A stretch of 64,000 bases of DNA from Lucinisca nassula (taxonomy: Eukaryota; Mollusca; Bivalvia; Lucinida; Lucinidae). Below are positions 11,225-22,000 of the stretch, piece after piece. The stretch's first letter is position 1. Every line of letters starts with the position of its first letter. The notes beneath the pieces are model-generated. The model saw nothing but the letters and a program-made list of their open reading frames with translations, was not told the DNA's origin and did not search any database. The position numbers were made by a program, and so were the translations under genes. The DNA lies in the NCBI GenBank assembly GCA_963580285.1, contig CAUZLF010000259.1, positions 484,503-548,502 of the forward strand, read 5' to 3'.

Positions 11225-11520
11225 TGGTTTTTCCATTTGGGCACATTTGTGCTTACAGTGTGTCTGCTTTGGGAATGGGAGGTAACGGGTTTGATCCCAG
11301 GCTGCGCCATACCAGAGGCATAAAAAAATGATACTAGGAGCTCCCTTGGCTGAAGCTCGCATTATCAGGGGTAGTCCTAGGAAGATAAGTGAAGGCAGGT
11401 AAGTATAAAAATTTTGTTAGTTGTTAATGGATACTTTGTCGCAATAAAAGCTCTATAGAGCTTATGTTATTTGTTTCTAATATGTGACGTTCAATAAAGC
11501 TTCTTTATCTTTATCTTAGT
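11225..11520 (+). mobile_element. tRNA-related SINE with CTTTAT tail (SINE-F)
   Basis: A B-box-like GGTTTGATCCCAGG lies at 11289-11302. The copy ends with AATAAAGCTTCTTTATCTTT, the typical short-repeat tail. No target duplication was identified. Confidence 0.5.
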
Positions 11521-12009
11521 GACAGTTTTCTGCAATAACATCAAAATTAATGTAAACTGCTTTTTTATGTAACCTTTAAAAATTTTTGATCAAAGATTAT
11601 GTTAATTGATATTTTCAAAGTTTAAGAGGTGAGAAGATTGAGAGAGAGAGAGACCTTTCATAAATCCTTTAAAAACCCACCATAATAAATTCAGCTTATA
11701 TTCCTGTAAATCAAAATATGAACAATTGAGCTAACCTATATAGGATAATTATAAAGATTGATGGAAAAGAACCCCCTGTCTACAGTTCAGTGAGTTAATC
11801 CAACCTTTTCAGTTCACCAGCAATAATGTCATTTTACTTCTGATAAAAAAATAAAGACCTCAAATAATTACTGTTATTAATAAAAACTTAAAAAAATATT
11901 TTGTCTTGTTCACTGATGAAAATACCTGTATAGTGCATTATTTTCCAGAGCATTTGATCCTAAATTCGGACAGTCATTTAATAAGTACATGAACATGAGT
12001 CTAAAGAAA
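11521..12009. other. No gene recognised
   Basis: AT-rich spacer with a short AGAGAG patch at 11639-11652. Confidence 0.5.
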
Positions 12010-12349
12010 AGACAAAAAACATTCAAAATAGCTCTCAGAATGCACCATTTACAATTTTCTCATTTTTGTGTGTGTGTGGGGTAGGGATGAGGGGGGGGGG
12101 CATACCCACAAACCTCACAAGCATCACATTAACAGCTTTATGAAATGTACACCCACATAACCACACTTTATATATAGAAAACTGGGGTTTACAGGGTATG
12201 CATTATTTTTCATATTTTTTACTCCAAGACATAGGTTGTGGGTACTTGTAGGACAGCTTCAAAGAGTCAATTCTAACGATTCTAACAAGCACATATAACC
12301 TATGTTTTAACTGTAAATAAGAATAATATCACAGATTTTCAGCAGAAAA
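12010..12349. mobile_element. Degenerate hairpin MITE of the GTGGGTACT family
   Basis: Contains AACTGGGGTTTACAGGG, GACATAGGTTGTGGGTACTT and a partly paired second half. The same modules occur at 15694-15945, 37778-38040, 40385-40490 and 46402-46672. Confidence 0.55.
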
Positions 12350-12645
12350 TTAACCTATTGTATGCGGGAAACCCCTAAAAGGGGTACCTTGGCAAACAGT
12401 GCAGGCCCAGATCAGAAACCACAGAATGCGGCGTCTGATCAGGGCCAGCACTATATGCTAACTGAATTTTCCGTCAAAAATAGAATAAAAACGAAAAAAT
12501 AGGCCTGACTTCCTTTATATGACAAATGGATTTGTCCAACATATAGCAGACGCTTATGACCCCAAAAAGGGTTGGCGCGTCGTTAAACTCGAAAACATCA
12601 CCAACATATAGCAATGGGAGAGTCCACTAGCATACAATGGGTTAA
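12350..12645. mobile_element. TTAA MITE, type 2
   Basis: The left end TTAACCTATTGTATG is matched by the inverse of CATACAATGGGTTAA at the right. The hairpin core lies at 12392-12455. Its right TTAA (12642-12645) is also the left TTAA of the next MITE. It contains a small internal insertion (12550-12600). Confidence 0.8.
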
Positions 12646-12854
12646 CCCTTGTCCTGCTGAGCCCGGATATGCCTTATTTTCCAAACAATGAAGATCCAGA
12701 TCAGATGGCTTCTGAAGAAGCCATCTGATCAGGATCTTCATTGTTTGCCATTCAGATTGTGAATTTGTTGCAATAATCTGTATCAATTAATCTGATTGGA
12801 TGATAAACGGTAGTGGGTGTGGAATATATGAATATTCAGCAGGACAATGGTTAA
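12642..12854. mobile_element. TTAA MITE, type 1
   Basis: TTAACCCTTGTCCTGCTGA at the left and the inverse of CAGCAGGACAATGGTTAA at the right. The centre is a near-perfect palindrome around ATGGCTTCTGAAGAAGCCAT. Confidence 0.85.
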
Positions 12855-12901
12855 CCATTATGGAGATATGGCAGAATGCACAATGTCACATGGACGTGTT
12901 T

Positions 12902-14672
12902 TTAGCTCGCCTGTACGAAGTACAAGGAGAGCTATTGTTGTCACCTCAGATGGCGTGCGCGTTTGCGTTTGCGTTACTGTCACACTGCGTTAAAGTTTTT
13001 CAAATGCTTATATCTCAACAGTCACTCATCACAGACCACTCATATTTGGAACTTAAGTACCTGGGAGGGTCCTCTGATGTTCAAAGAGAACAGATCCCTG
13101 GGTTCATGCCCCGGGGTGGGGCTAGGGGTCAAAATCTAGAACACCTTTGTAATTCTGTGTTAAAGTTTTAGAAATGCTTATATCTTAACAGTCACTCATC
13201 ACAAAGCATTCATATACAACTTGGATACCTGGGAGTGTCTTCTGAGATTCAAAGACAACACACCCCTGGGTTCATGCCTGGTAGTGGGGATGGGGTGGGG
13301 CTAGGGGTCAAAATCCAGGACACCTTTGTAATTTGTTGTATACCTTTCTATTATACTAACAAGTTATAGACACAATTGGTTATACATCAGCCAATCAAGT
13401 GACATTGGTTCAAGTGTAAAAGGGTGAAGGTCATGGTGACCTACATTTCACGGTCCAGTGATTTTGCCTTATATCTTGAAGTCTATTTGTTGGAGAAATG
13501 TCATACCTGGGATATTTGTTCCATATGACTCCACGATTGACCTCAAAATATATCTAGGTCACTGTGACCTATATTTCATGGTTCAGCGATTTTGCCTATT
13601 ATCTCAAATACTATTTGATTGAGAAATGTCATACCTGGATTATTAGTTCCATGTGACCCAATAATTGACCGCAAAATATATCTAGGTCATGGTGACCTAC
13701 ATTTCACGGTCCAGTGATTTTGCCTTATATCTTGAAGTCTATTTGTTGGAGAAATGTCATACCTGGGATATTTGTTCCATATGACTCCATGATTCACCGC
13801 AAAATATATCTAGGTCATGGTGACCTACATTTCATGGTCCAGTGAGTTTGTCTATTATCTTGAATACTACTTGAAGGAGAAATGTTATACCTGGGTTATT
13901 AGTTGCATGTGACCCCATTATTGACCTCAAAATATATCTAGGTCACTGTGACCTATATTTCATGGTTCAGCGATTTTGTCTATTATCTTGAATACTATTT
14001 GATGGAGAAATGTTATACCTGGGTTATTAGTTGCATGTGACACCATTATTGACCTCAAAATATATCTAGGCCAGTATGACCTATATTTCATGGTTCAGTG
14101 ATTTTGCCTATTATCTTCAATACTATTTGATAGAGAAACATCATACCTGGATTGTTAGTTCCATGTGACCCGATAATTGACCACAAAATATATCCAGGTC
14201 AATGTGACCTATATTTCATGGTTCAGTGATTTTGCCTATTATCTTGAACACTATTTGATGGAGAAATGTCATACCTGGATTATTTATTCCATGTGACCCC
14301 ATGATTGAGCTTGAATTATATCTAGGTCAGTGTGTCCTATATTTCATGGTTCAGTGATTTTTCCTATTATGTTGAATACTCTTTGATGGAGAAATATCTC
14401 ACCTGGATTATTAGTTCCATGTGACCCGATGATTGACATAGAAATATATCTAGGTCCTTGTGACCTATTGTCATGGTTCAATGACTTTGCCTTATAATTC
14501 AGACACAATTTGATCCTGAAATGAAATCTCTGGAATATATGTTCCATGTGACCTAATTATTGATCTCAAATATATCAAGGTGAGTGTGACCTATATTTCA
14601 TGGTTCATAAATTTTACCTAATATCTTGAAGTCGGGAAACAGGCGAGCTATGCTGTCACGCGACAGCTCTTG
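12902..14672 (+). mobile_element. Helitron-like minisatellite element H2
   Basis: Begins TTAGCTCGCCTGT and carries the inverse ACAGGCGAGCT at 14639-14649. Two units of about 165 bp (12985-13330) come first, then about nine and a half units of about 128 bp (13428-14636; marker GTGACCTATATTTCATGGTT). It ends in the hairpin GCTGTCACGCGACAGC and then TCTTG, next to TTG. Frames inside are by-products of the tandem array. No target duplication is apparent. Confidence 0.75.
13428..14636 (+). repeat. Minisatellite, about 128-bp unit, about 9.5 copies
   Basis: The AGGTCA(N)TGTGACCT block recurs near 13556, 13684, 13813, 13939, 14067, 14196, 14324 and 14452, a steady spacing of about 128 bp. Confidence 0.9.
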
Positions 14673-14756
14673 TTGTTATGAGCAGAGCATCACGCCTTTG
14701 ACATGACCATCACCACCTCGTACATGCAGTCTTCTAAATTTTTATTTTCAAGACAT

Positions 14757-15018
14757 GCCAGATGATGCTTCCACGCAGAGCTGAAACCCACCGCACACGA
14801 TTACTGGTAAACTGCTTAGAGGATCTAAGCCTGCCCAGGCAAAGCGGTGCAAGTTGGACCCTCCATGCTTATAAACCCTATTGGTTTCATTGGGCGACAG
14901 GGCTTGAGATGTCATTTCATCTCAGTGTCGGGTAAAAGTCCCACAAAATTGGAAGCAATGTCTCCAAAATGACCTATACAGTGTTGATGGGGACGTTAAA
15001 CTTCAAACAAACAAACAT
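14757..15018 (+). mobile_element. SINE-A copy, 5' head missing
   Basis: Starts at GATGATGCTTCCACGCAGAG and continues to GATGGGGACGTTAAAC and a CAAACAAACA tail. Confidence 0.85.
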
Positions 15019-15314
15019 GCCAGAGCAAAAGTGAAATACCGGAATGTACTGTGAAGATAAGGGGATCAAGTCCAATTTGTAGTTTATGTAGTAACTTCAT
15101 GTTTCGTTTGGGTATTCTTAGTAGCTAACAATGGCATAATATTACATGTAGTTCTATGGGGCTGACTTTGGTAGAATGAAACAGAGCATTACATTAACAA
15201 GTGCAAGGACAGTAAGAGATTTAGCACATTATGGTAGCACATCTGTTTAGTGCATTCTTTCTTATCTCAAAAACAGTTATTTTTCTGTTGATTTTTTCTT
15301 TATAATTTTCTTAA

Positions 15315-15527
15315 TACACCACAACCTCTTTATAACATTATTAATGGGGTCCAAAACAGAAACCTTGTTAGTTAAACATTAACAACCGTGTTATATCAAA
15401 ACAAAAATGTATAGATTATATAGAAAAATGACGATTTATGGTCATTTTTCTATATGATCTATACATTTTTGGGATCCATCTTGAAACCGTGTGATATCGA
15501 ACCGTGTTATAACAAGATTGTGGTGTA
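15315..15527. mobile_element. TA-flanked MITE (CACCACAACC family)
   Basis: Begins TACACCACAACCTCTTTATA and ends with an inverted version (TTGTGGTGTA). The core is a palindrome around AATGACGATTTATGGTCATT. Sister copies lie at 37706-38185, 45134-46095 and 52284-52507. TA flanks and this layout suggest a Tc1/mariner-type helper. Confidence 0.8.
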
Positions 15528-15693
15528 ATGCCCTCATTGAGGCAGTTCTAACGAGTACCCACTACCCACAACCTATGTCTTTGAGCAGAAATCAGAAAAA
15601 TAATGTATATGCCTGTAAACCCAGTTTTCTGAATTTTATATATATAAAGAGGTGTTTACGGAGGTGTTCGTTATACAGACGTGTTAACACATC

Positions 15694-15945
15694 ACAAAAC
15701 CACGCCTATATCATTTTGACCCCCTTGAACCCCACTTTTATATAGTAAAACTGGGGTTTACAGGGATAAACCTTATTTTTCTAAAATATAGATTGTGGGT
15801 ACTCTTTAGAACCGCCTCGATGGGACGGTTCTGACGTGTACCCACAATCTATATTCTTAACATAAGAAAAATTTCACAGTTTTTCGTCTTAAAATTTTCG
15901 TTTTTTAGTGGTATCATTTACAATGTATTTGTATAGGCGTGTTTT
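15694..15945. mobile_element. Hairpin MITE (AAAACACGCCTATA ends)
   Basis: The left arm AAAACCACGCCTATAT pairs with the right arm ATAGGCGTGTTTTT. The internal hairpin is GAACCGCCTCGATGGGACGG with TACCCACAATCTATAT on both sides. Confidence 0.75.
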
Positions 15946-16231
15946 TGTAATGATGATGATGTTTATCTTGAAACCTTTGAACTGGATATTGAATCAACAA
16001 AAGGTAACAAATTTAATACCGGTAGTAAAAATTTTGTTAATTGATGTGTATCCATTTAAATTTTTTTTTTCAGTGTTTAGAAGAAATCTTAATGTGTAAC
16101 CTAAACTTTTCAGATTTCTTACATGTAGAAGGGTCACCATATTAAAAGATAGGATATTGAGAGGCATATTCATTTGTTATGAAATAGAAGTTTTACCTCA
16201 GTGTAAATATCATATTGTTTGTATGTTTGTA

Positions 16232-16492
16232 CAGGGATTTTCCTACTTTTCAGAATCAGAGTCCAGGGGCCGCTGAGTTCGGGAAAAACAGCTCGCTAAT
16301 ATTTATAGTTGGGAATTTAAATCAGCTGTAACTTTGTTAATTTTGGTTCAGTTTTCATGAAATTTTTAACAAAATGGAGCACAATATCAGAAATTGGGAA
16401 ATTTGTTATAAAATTTTGGAATCTAAATGGGAATAAATGGGAAAAAATAGGGGCCAATTACCGGCCCCAAAGTTGCACTAGGAAAATCCCTG
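16232..16492. mobile_element. 261-bp MITE with 14-bp inverted ends, upstream of the SDR gene
   Basis: CAGGGATTTTCCTA at 16232-16245 is exactly inverted at 16479-16492, and TTGTA flanks both ends (16227-16231, 16493-16497). It lies about 270 bp upstream of the SDR start codon. Confidence 0.85.
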
Positions 16493-16699
16493 TTGTAAAT
16501 CATCTTTATTTCAGAACATATTTCATTATTCATTCCATCACATAGCATCGACAAAAAACATTTTCCTTATATTTGTCCTATATTTTTAACAGTCTGTTCT
16601 GATATTTTGGTTTTGTTCCAGAATTTTTGTTTCTGTTTGATAAATCTAGGTATACAGCCTTTATCATATACATTGTATAAAATAGTATTTAATTTGTGT

Positions 16700-16759
16700 T
16701 TTTTTTTTTCAGTTTAAATCAACAACCTCCACTGTTCGTTTAGGACCACCATTGTCAAC
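16700..16759 (+). promoter_or_regulatory. Splice acceptor and 5' UTR of the SDR gene
   Basis: A T-rich tract followed by CAG (acceptor AG at 16711-16712) precedes 47 bases of leader and the start codon (context TCAACATGG). This suggests one or more non-coding 5' exons upstream whose position cannot be read. No TATA box is assignable. Confidence 0.5.
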
Positions 16760-16988
16760 ATGGGTATATTAGATATGAAACTGAAGCAAATCGTTGGCTT
16801 TCATCTGTTCGAGACTGTCTACCTTGCTGTTCTTGGGGTGTTACCATTCATCGTTTGGCAGCCGTTTATCTCGACCTTCTGCCTGTATCTACTGGCATCA
16901 TTACTCATTATTTCATTATACAAGAGAATCACCTTCAAGAAAATAGAGGTTAAAGGTCAAGGGGTTGTCATCACAGGCTGTGATACAG
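16760..16988 (+). CDS. SDR gene exon 1
   Basis: Codes residues 1-76 plus the first base of Gly77. It includes the N-terminal membrane segments and the start of the cofactor motif (VVITGCDTG). The donor is CAG|GTAAGT. The reading frame ends only nine codons into the intron-side extension toward 17041, which supports splicing here. Confidence 0.93.
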
Positions 16989-19027
16989 GTAAGTTTAACA
17001 AGTATAGTAAAATACCGCTATTAAGACCACCTGAAATGTAGACTAATTCTGCTATAAAAAGCTAATTTTGTAGGTTGCAGTTATTCTTTCTTTGTGTCTT
17101 ATGCATACAGTGCCCTCTGATCAGGGACCACTTTTGGGAATTGCTTGGCAAGCCTTGTGATTCTACACGCATTCTCGAACCCTTGCCTGATGAACTTGAT
17201 ATAGTAGGACACAAACCTGGTATTCTCAATATAGAAGTAGGAAAAATTCTTCCAATGTTATCCTTGTTACTTCTGCTAAACTGAGATCATGTCTCAGTAT
17301 TGGGCTGTTTTGCCCATGGTTAATATCTTGGCTGATACACACTGGCTGCAAGGACCCACTCCAATCAAAAGGTTGATTTGACAGAAAAAAGTTTCCATCA
17401 CTCACCTTATTTTGAGAACAAGGCAAAATGAGTAGGGGCGCATTGGGTGAAGTTTAGATATTTTTCATTACCCTTATCCTGCTGAATAAATCAGTTAAGC
17501 CACATCCATTGCTGACTGTCCACCATTCAAATTACTTGATATACTCATAGGGGCTTTAATCATGAAAAAAATGAAAAAAAAAATGAAAAAACTATATCAG
17601 AGACAAGGGGGGAAACTTCGGCTCCATTTTTGGGGGGGTTACCTCATTTTACCCAGTGTATCTTTTTCGCAAATGCAGTTTTTCACCTGCTTATTACGAA
17701 ATATACAAGTTAAGTATGTCCACTTTGCAACAATAATCCACCTCTGTCTGTCACTTGCAGGAAACATGTTTTTCTCTCATGGATTAACTCAGCAAAGCAA
17801 AATTCGGCATAAACATGTGACAAAAAATTTCAGGTTTTCATCAATCACAAGCGAACTAGTGTCACGGAGGACACTTTTTTCGCTTTCAACTGATGTCTTT
17901 CATTAAAATGAACCTCTCTTGACTAATTTGAATCCAAAATGATGTATTTGCAGCTCTAAATTTAGATTTTACTACTTTTACATCGCTTTATGTAACAGAT
18001 GAAGAAAACAATCGTCGCGAAGCTTGGTTTTTCTGCTGATTCCGGGCTACTCTATCGATGAACTAACGACCGGAACGACCGGTGCTGTTTAATTTTTATA
18101 CCGTTCGAAGTAGTGACAAATGAGCATTATCGCTATTTTTCTTCCATTTTCAACTAAACCCCAAGAAGGGACACAGACGATGTATACTGCATATACTCCA
18201 GTTTTGAAGGCTGAAAGAGTACACAGTCACCATGTAATTACGGTAGGAATCTTTAACCTGCACAGGGGGATGGTTCTCCCTGCACAGGGGGTCTCCAGTT
18301 AACGTCCAGATTCGAAGGACGATGCACTTTATGAAAGTCATACCTGCAAAATTTATGATGCCAATGGAATGTGTTCTGACGCCGAAATTTTGTCACCGCT
18401 GCTGGGGATCGAACCTGGGACCTTTAGCATCTGAGGCACTAAGCTAGGTGGGTGGCTAAATTTAGGTAGGCAGGGATTAGCCGTAGTTATCTCCTTACCG
18501 GACTCAGAAAAAGTGAAATGTGTTTTTTGTTGAAATCGTGGACGTTTTGTGTTATTTTCAAAACAGTTTCACTCATGCTTGTGTAGACAGAAATAAAAAA
18601 ACAGCCAGCTTGTTAAAAATGCCACCAATACGTAAATGTTCAAAATGATGCAGCATGGAAACAATGTTCCCTATTGCAACATATTCCTTTTTATGTTTTG
18701 AAATTTTGATCACGGGTCGAAATGGCCAGTAAATGACAATAAGCACTACTTAGGTTGGGCCCATTGGGTCCTTTTCCAACAGGGATTTAAGGGGACAGAA
18801 CCCCTACAGTGCAGCACACACATGCTCTCTCATCCGCGAGTTTCTGAAGTGGACGCTTCTATTTATGAATTCGGCCAAATCCATTGATGTAGGGACTAAT
18901 TGGGTAAAAAAAACACTGCTCAATTCTTCTGCTCAGCAAGTTTGTATTAATCTGAATAGGCACCACAATTCACCACAACATGGCAAACAAAAAAGGTCAG
19001 AATAAGCTAGAGCATATCAACTTTTTT

Positions 19028-19058
<31 letters not shown>

Positions 19059-22000
19059 GTGGAGCGGGGATCATTTACGGTCCTTTCGAGTTCATTTCAC
19101 TCATATCCAGCCGATTGTTAATCACATGTGGTCAAAGACCGTAGTATCCGGTAAAAAAAACAAAACAAAAAAAAAAAAAAACAGGCCTTCCGTTGCAGAA
19201 CTCTTGAATGCCTTAAAATAGATGACTTTTATGAAAGGTTTGATTGTGAAGTGCTTAGACAGGTCTGTTGAAAAAGTACTTGTATTAGCCTAGAGTGTAT
19301 TGGAAAGTAAGTGAGAAATGGGGCCTTTTCAATATATAAGACATTTAATTTTGGTGCTGTTGAGTAAAAAACGGCATTCCAATCTTAGTGTTTCTCGACC
19401 AGGCTTATAAAAGGTAATAAAACGTTTTTCATGCTCAATTCAGTCGAGGGTTAAATCTGTAATGCTCGCTATTTTTAGATACTAACAGTTCATAAATTTT
19501 CCTGCTTAGATTTGTTTGTTTGATTTGAGGTTTAACGTCCCCGTCAACACTGCAAAGGTCATTTTGGAGACGCTGCTTCCAATTTTGTGGGACTTTTACC
19601 CGACCTTAAGATGAAATGACTTCTCAAGCCCTGCCGCCCAATGTACCAATAGGGTTAATTGACATGGACGAGCCGACTCGCACCGCTTTGCCTGGGCAGG
19701 CTTAGATGCTCTAAGCGGATTACCAGTACTCGTGTGCGGGTCGGTTTCAGCGCTGCGCGGAAGCATCATTTCTTCATGCCCTGATGGGCGGGGCCGTTTC
19801 CTGCTTAGATAAGAACTGAATAATAGAATGTATGATGGGATTGAGGCAAGTTTTCAGTTTAGTCAAGTATCATGTAGGGTTTTGTCGAGCATGATACTTT
19901 AATTCACTGAAAACGAGCCTGAAGCCACGACCGCAATATTAATTATTTTTCTCACCCAAACACTTTAAGGGGTTTATTTGTTTGATTAGATGTTTAAAGT
20001 GCCCATCAACAGGTCATTTTGGAGATGTTGAATCCATTTTGTGGGACTTTTACTCGACACTGAGATGAAATGACATCTCAGGCCCTGTCGCCCAATAAAA
20101 CCAATAGGGTTTATAAGCATGAACGGTCTGACTCGCACTGCTTTGCCCGGGCAGGCATAGATTCTCTGAGCGGTTTAGCAGTACTCGCGTGCAATCGGTT
20201 TCAGCTCTGCTTGGAAGCGTCACGCAGCCCACCTATTTCTTTAAGCCCTGATGGGCAGGTCCGAAAACTTTAAAGAATGCGTTGTGAACTGCACAAATAT
20301 ACAGAAATTAATAAGCGATAAAGCACATTCACACCAATGTAACACAACAAAATGTCAGTATTTTAATTTTCATACCTCCTGAAGAATATCGTCATCATTT
20401 TTCCAGTGAGCCGCTAAAGTTTTTGTCTAAAGCATCCGTTTACATGTAAAGTGCTACACATGAAATAAAAACCATTGCATGTACATTTCATGACCTGCTT
20501 TCTTTGACACTTGACAACAGTTTGATGACAAATTGAATGTCCATTTCATTAAAAGTTGATAAGGACATGTCATTCTGACTGTTAAAATGTACATTTAAGG
20601 GGAAACTTAGAAGCTGCTCCCCTAATTGCATGGATAACAAAACATGCTACAGAAGACGGTTTTGAAAACAAAATTACCTCCGGCTCAATGTGGGTGTTTT
20701 GCAATAACTTACATGAGATAGCTAATAAACCCTAGAGTGAGGCAGCAGTATGAGGCAAAGAAAACAAACACTTAAGAAATGAAATTTATTTTTCTGCTGT
20801 TCATGATAGTACGAACGCAGTGGGTTGTGTGCAAAGTAAGTGAACCCCGAAGGGGTTCATGTAAACTTTGTTAGCGACTCGCATGAAAAGCAGAAAAAAT
20901 AAGTTTATTGTTTTATAATTACATTCTTTGCCCCTCATCACTGGGCGAAAAATAATGCTTATAGTGCAAACTTTTTAAACTGAAAAACATTTACACGCGA
21001 TTTTACTACAAAGAGAGGAACAGCGTTGACCTCACCAACTCCCGTAGAGAACCATGGTTTAGAATGACGTCACTTGATGGACTTATTTAACTTGTATAAT
21101 TCATAATAAGCAGGTAAAAAACTGCATTTGCGAAAAAGATACACTGGGTAAAATGAGGTAACCCCCCAAAAAATGGAGCCGAAGTTTCCCCCCTTGTCTC
21201 TATTATAGTACCAAAAAAAAAAAAAAATTCTAAAAATTTACAAACCTCAGCTACCATCAAACCTTACATGAAACATCTCATTGACCTTCTCACTTTGTAA
21301 GCACCTTGTTCTGGTGACTTTGACCTATATTTTGCGCTCCAGTGGCTTTGACCATTACGTCGAAGTTCGACATTTGCGTAAATGTTTTTGTTTAAGTCAA
21401 CTACAAACCTCAGCTACCATCAAACCTTACAGGAAACATCACCCTTACCATCTCACTTTGTAAGCAACTTGACCTGGTGACTTTGACCTATATTTTGCAT
21501 CCGTTCATCCGTCTGTTAACATTTACGTCGAAGTTCGACATTTACGTCAAGGTTTTTATTTAAGTCAACTACAAGCTTCAGCTACCATCAAACCTTACAT
21601 GAAGCATCTCGCTGACCTTCTGACTTTGTAGGCACCTTGACCTGATGACTTTGATCTATATTTTGCGCTTCATTGACTTTGACCATTACGTCGAAGTTTG
21701 TATTGTAATCAACTTAATACGACTAAACAACCATCATACCTTTTATGAAACTTCATCCTAAGCTCCTGACTAGGCAAGCACCTTGACCCAATGACCTTGA
21801 CCTATATTTTACGCTCCACTGACTTTGACACATTTTACGTCGAAGTTCCAGATCTCCTCAAATAAAAGGCCCACAACCATCTAATCTTGCATAGTGCTTC
21901 TCCTAGATGTACTGACTCTGCAGGTACCTTGACCCGGTGACCTTGACCTATATTTTATGCTCCAGCAACTTTGACAAATTTTTATGTCGAAGTTCCAGAT

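Larger units (their letters stand above)
17592..21207. mobile_element. 3.6-kb element with about 125-bp terminal inverted repeats
   Basis: 17597-17720 (AGAGACAAGGGGGGAAACTT ... ACCTGCTTATTA ... ATACAAGTTAA) is mirrored with few changes at about 21088-21205. Between the arms there is no transposase or other recognisable protein. The interior holds a tRNA-like remnant (18395-18460), a poly-T/poly-G run and two SINE-A copies. A target duplication could not be fixed. A non-autonomous DNA transposon is the likeliest reading. Confidence 0.65.

Noticed and set aside
12800..13171. 123-aa plus-strand frame
   Set aside because: Crosses from a TTAA MITE into the H2 minisatellite; no domain and no splice logic.
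16600..16700. TATA-type promoter for the SDR gene
   Set aside because: Several AT-rich strings exist, but the acceptor-like tract at 16700-16712 implies upstream leader exons, so no promoter can be placed.
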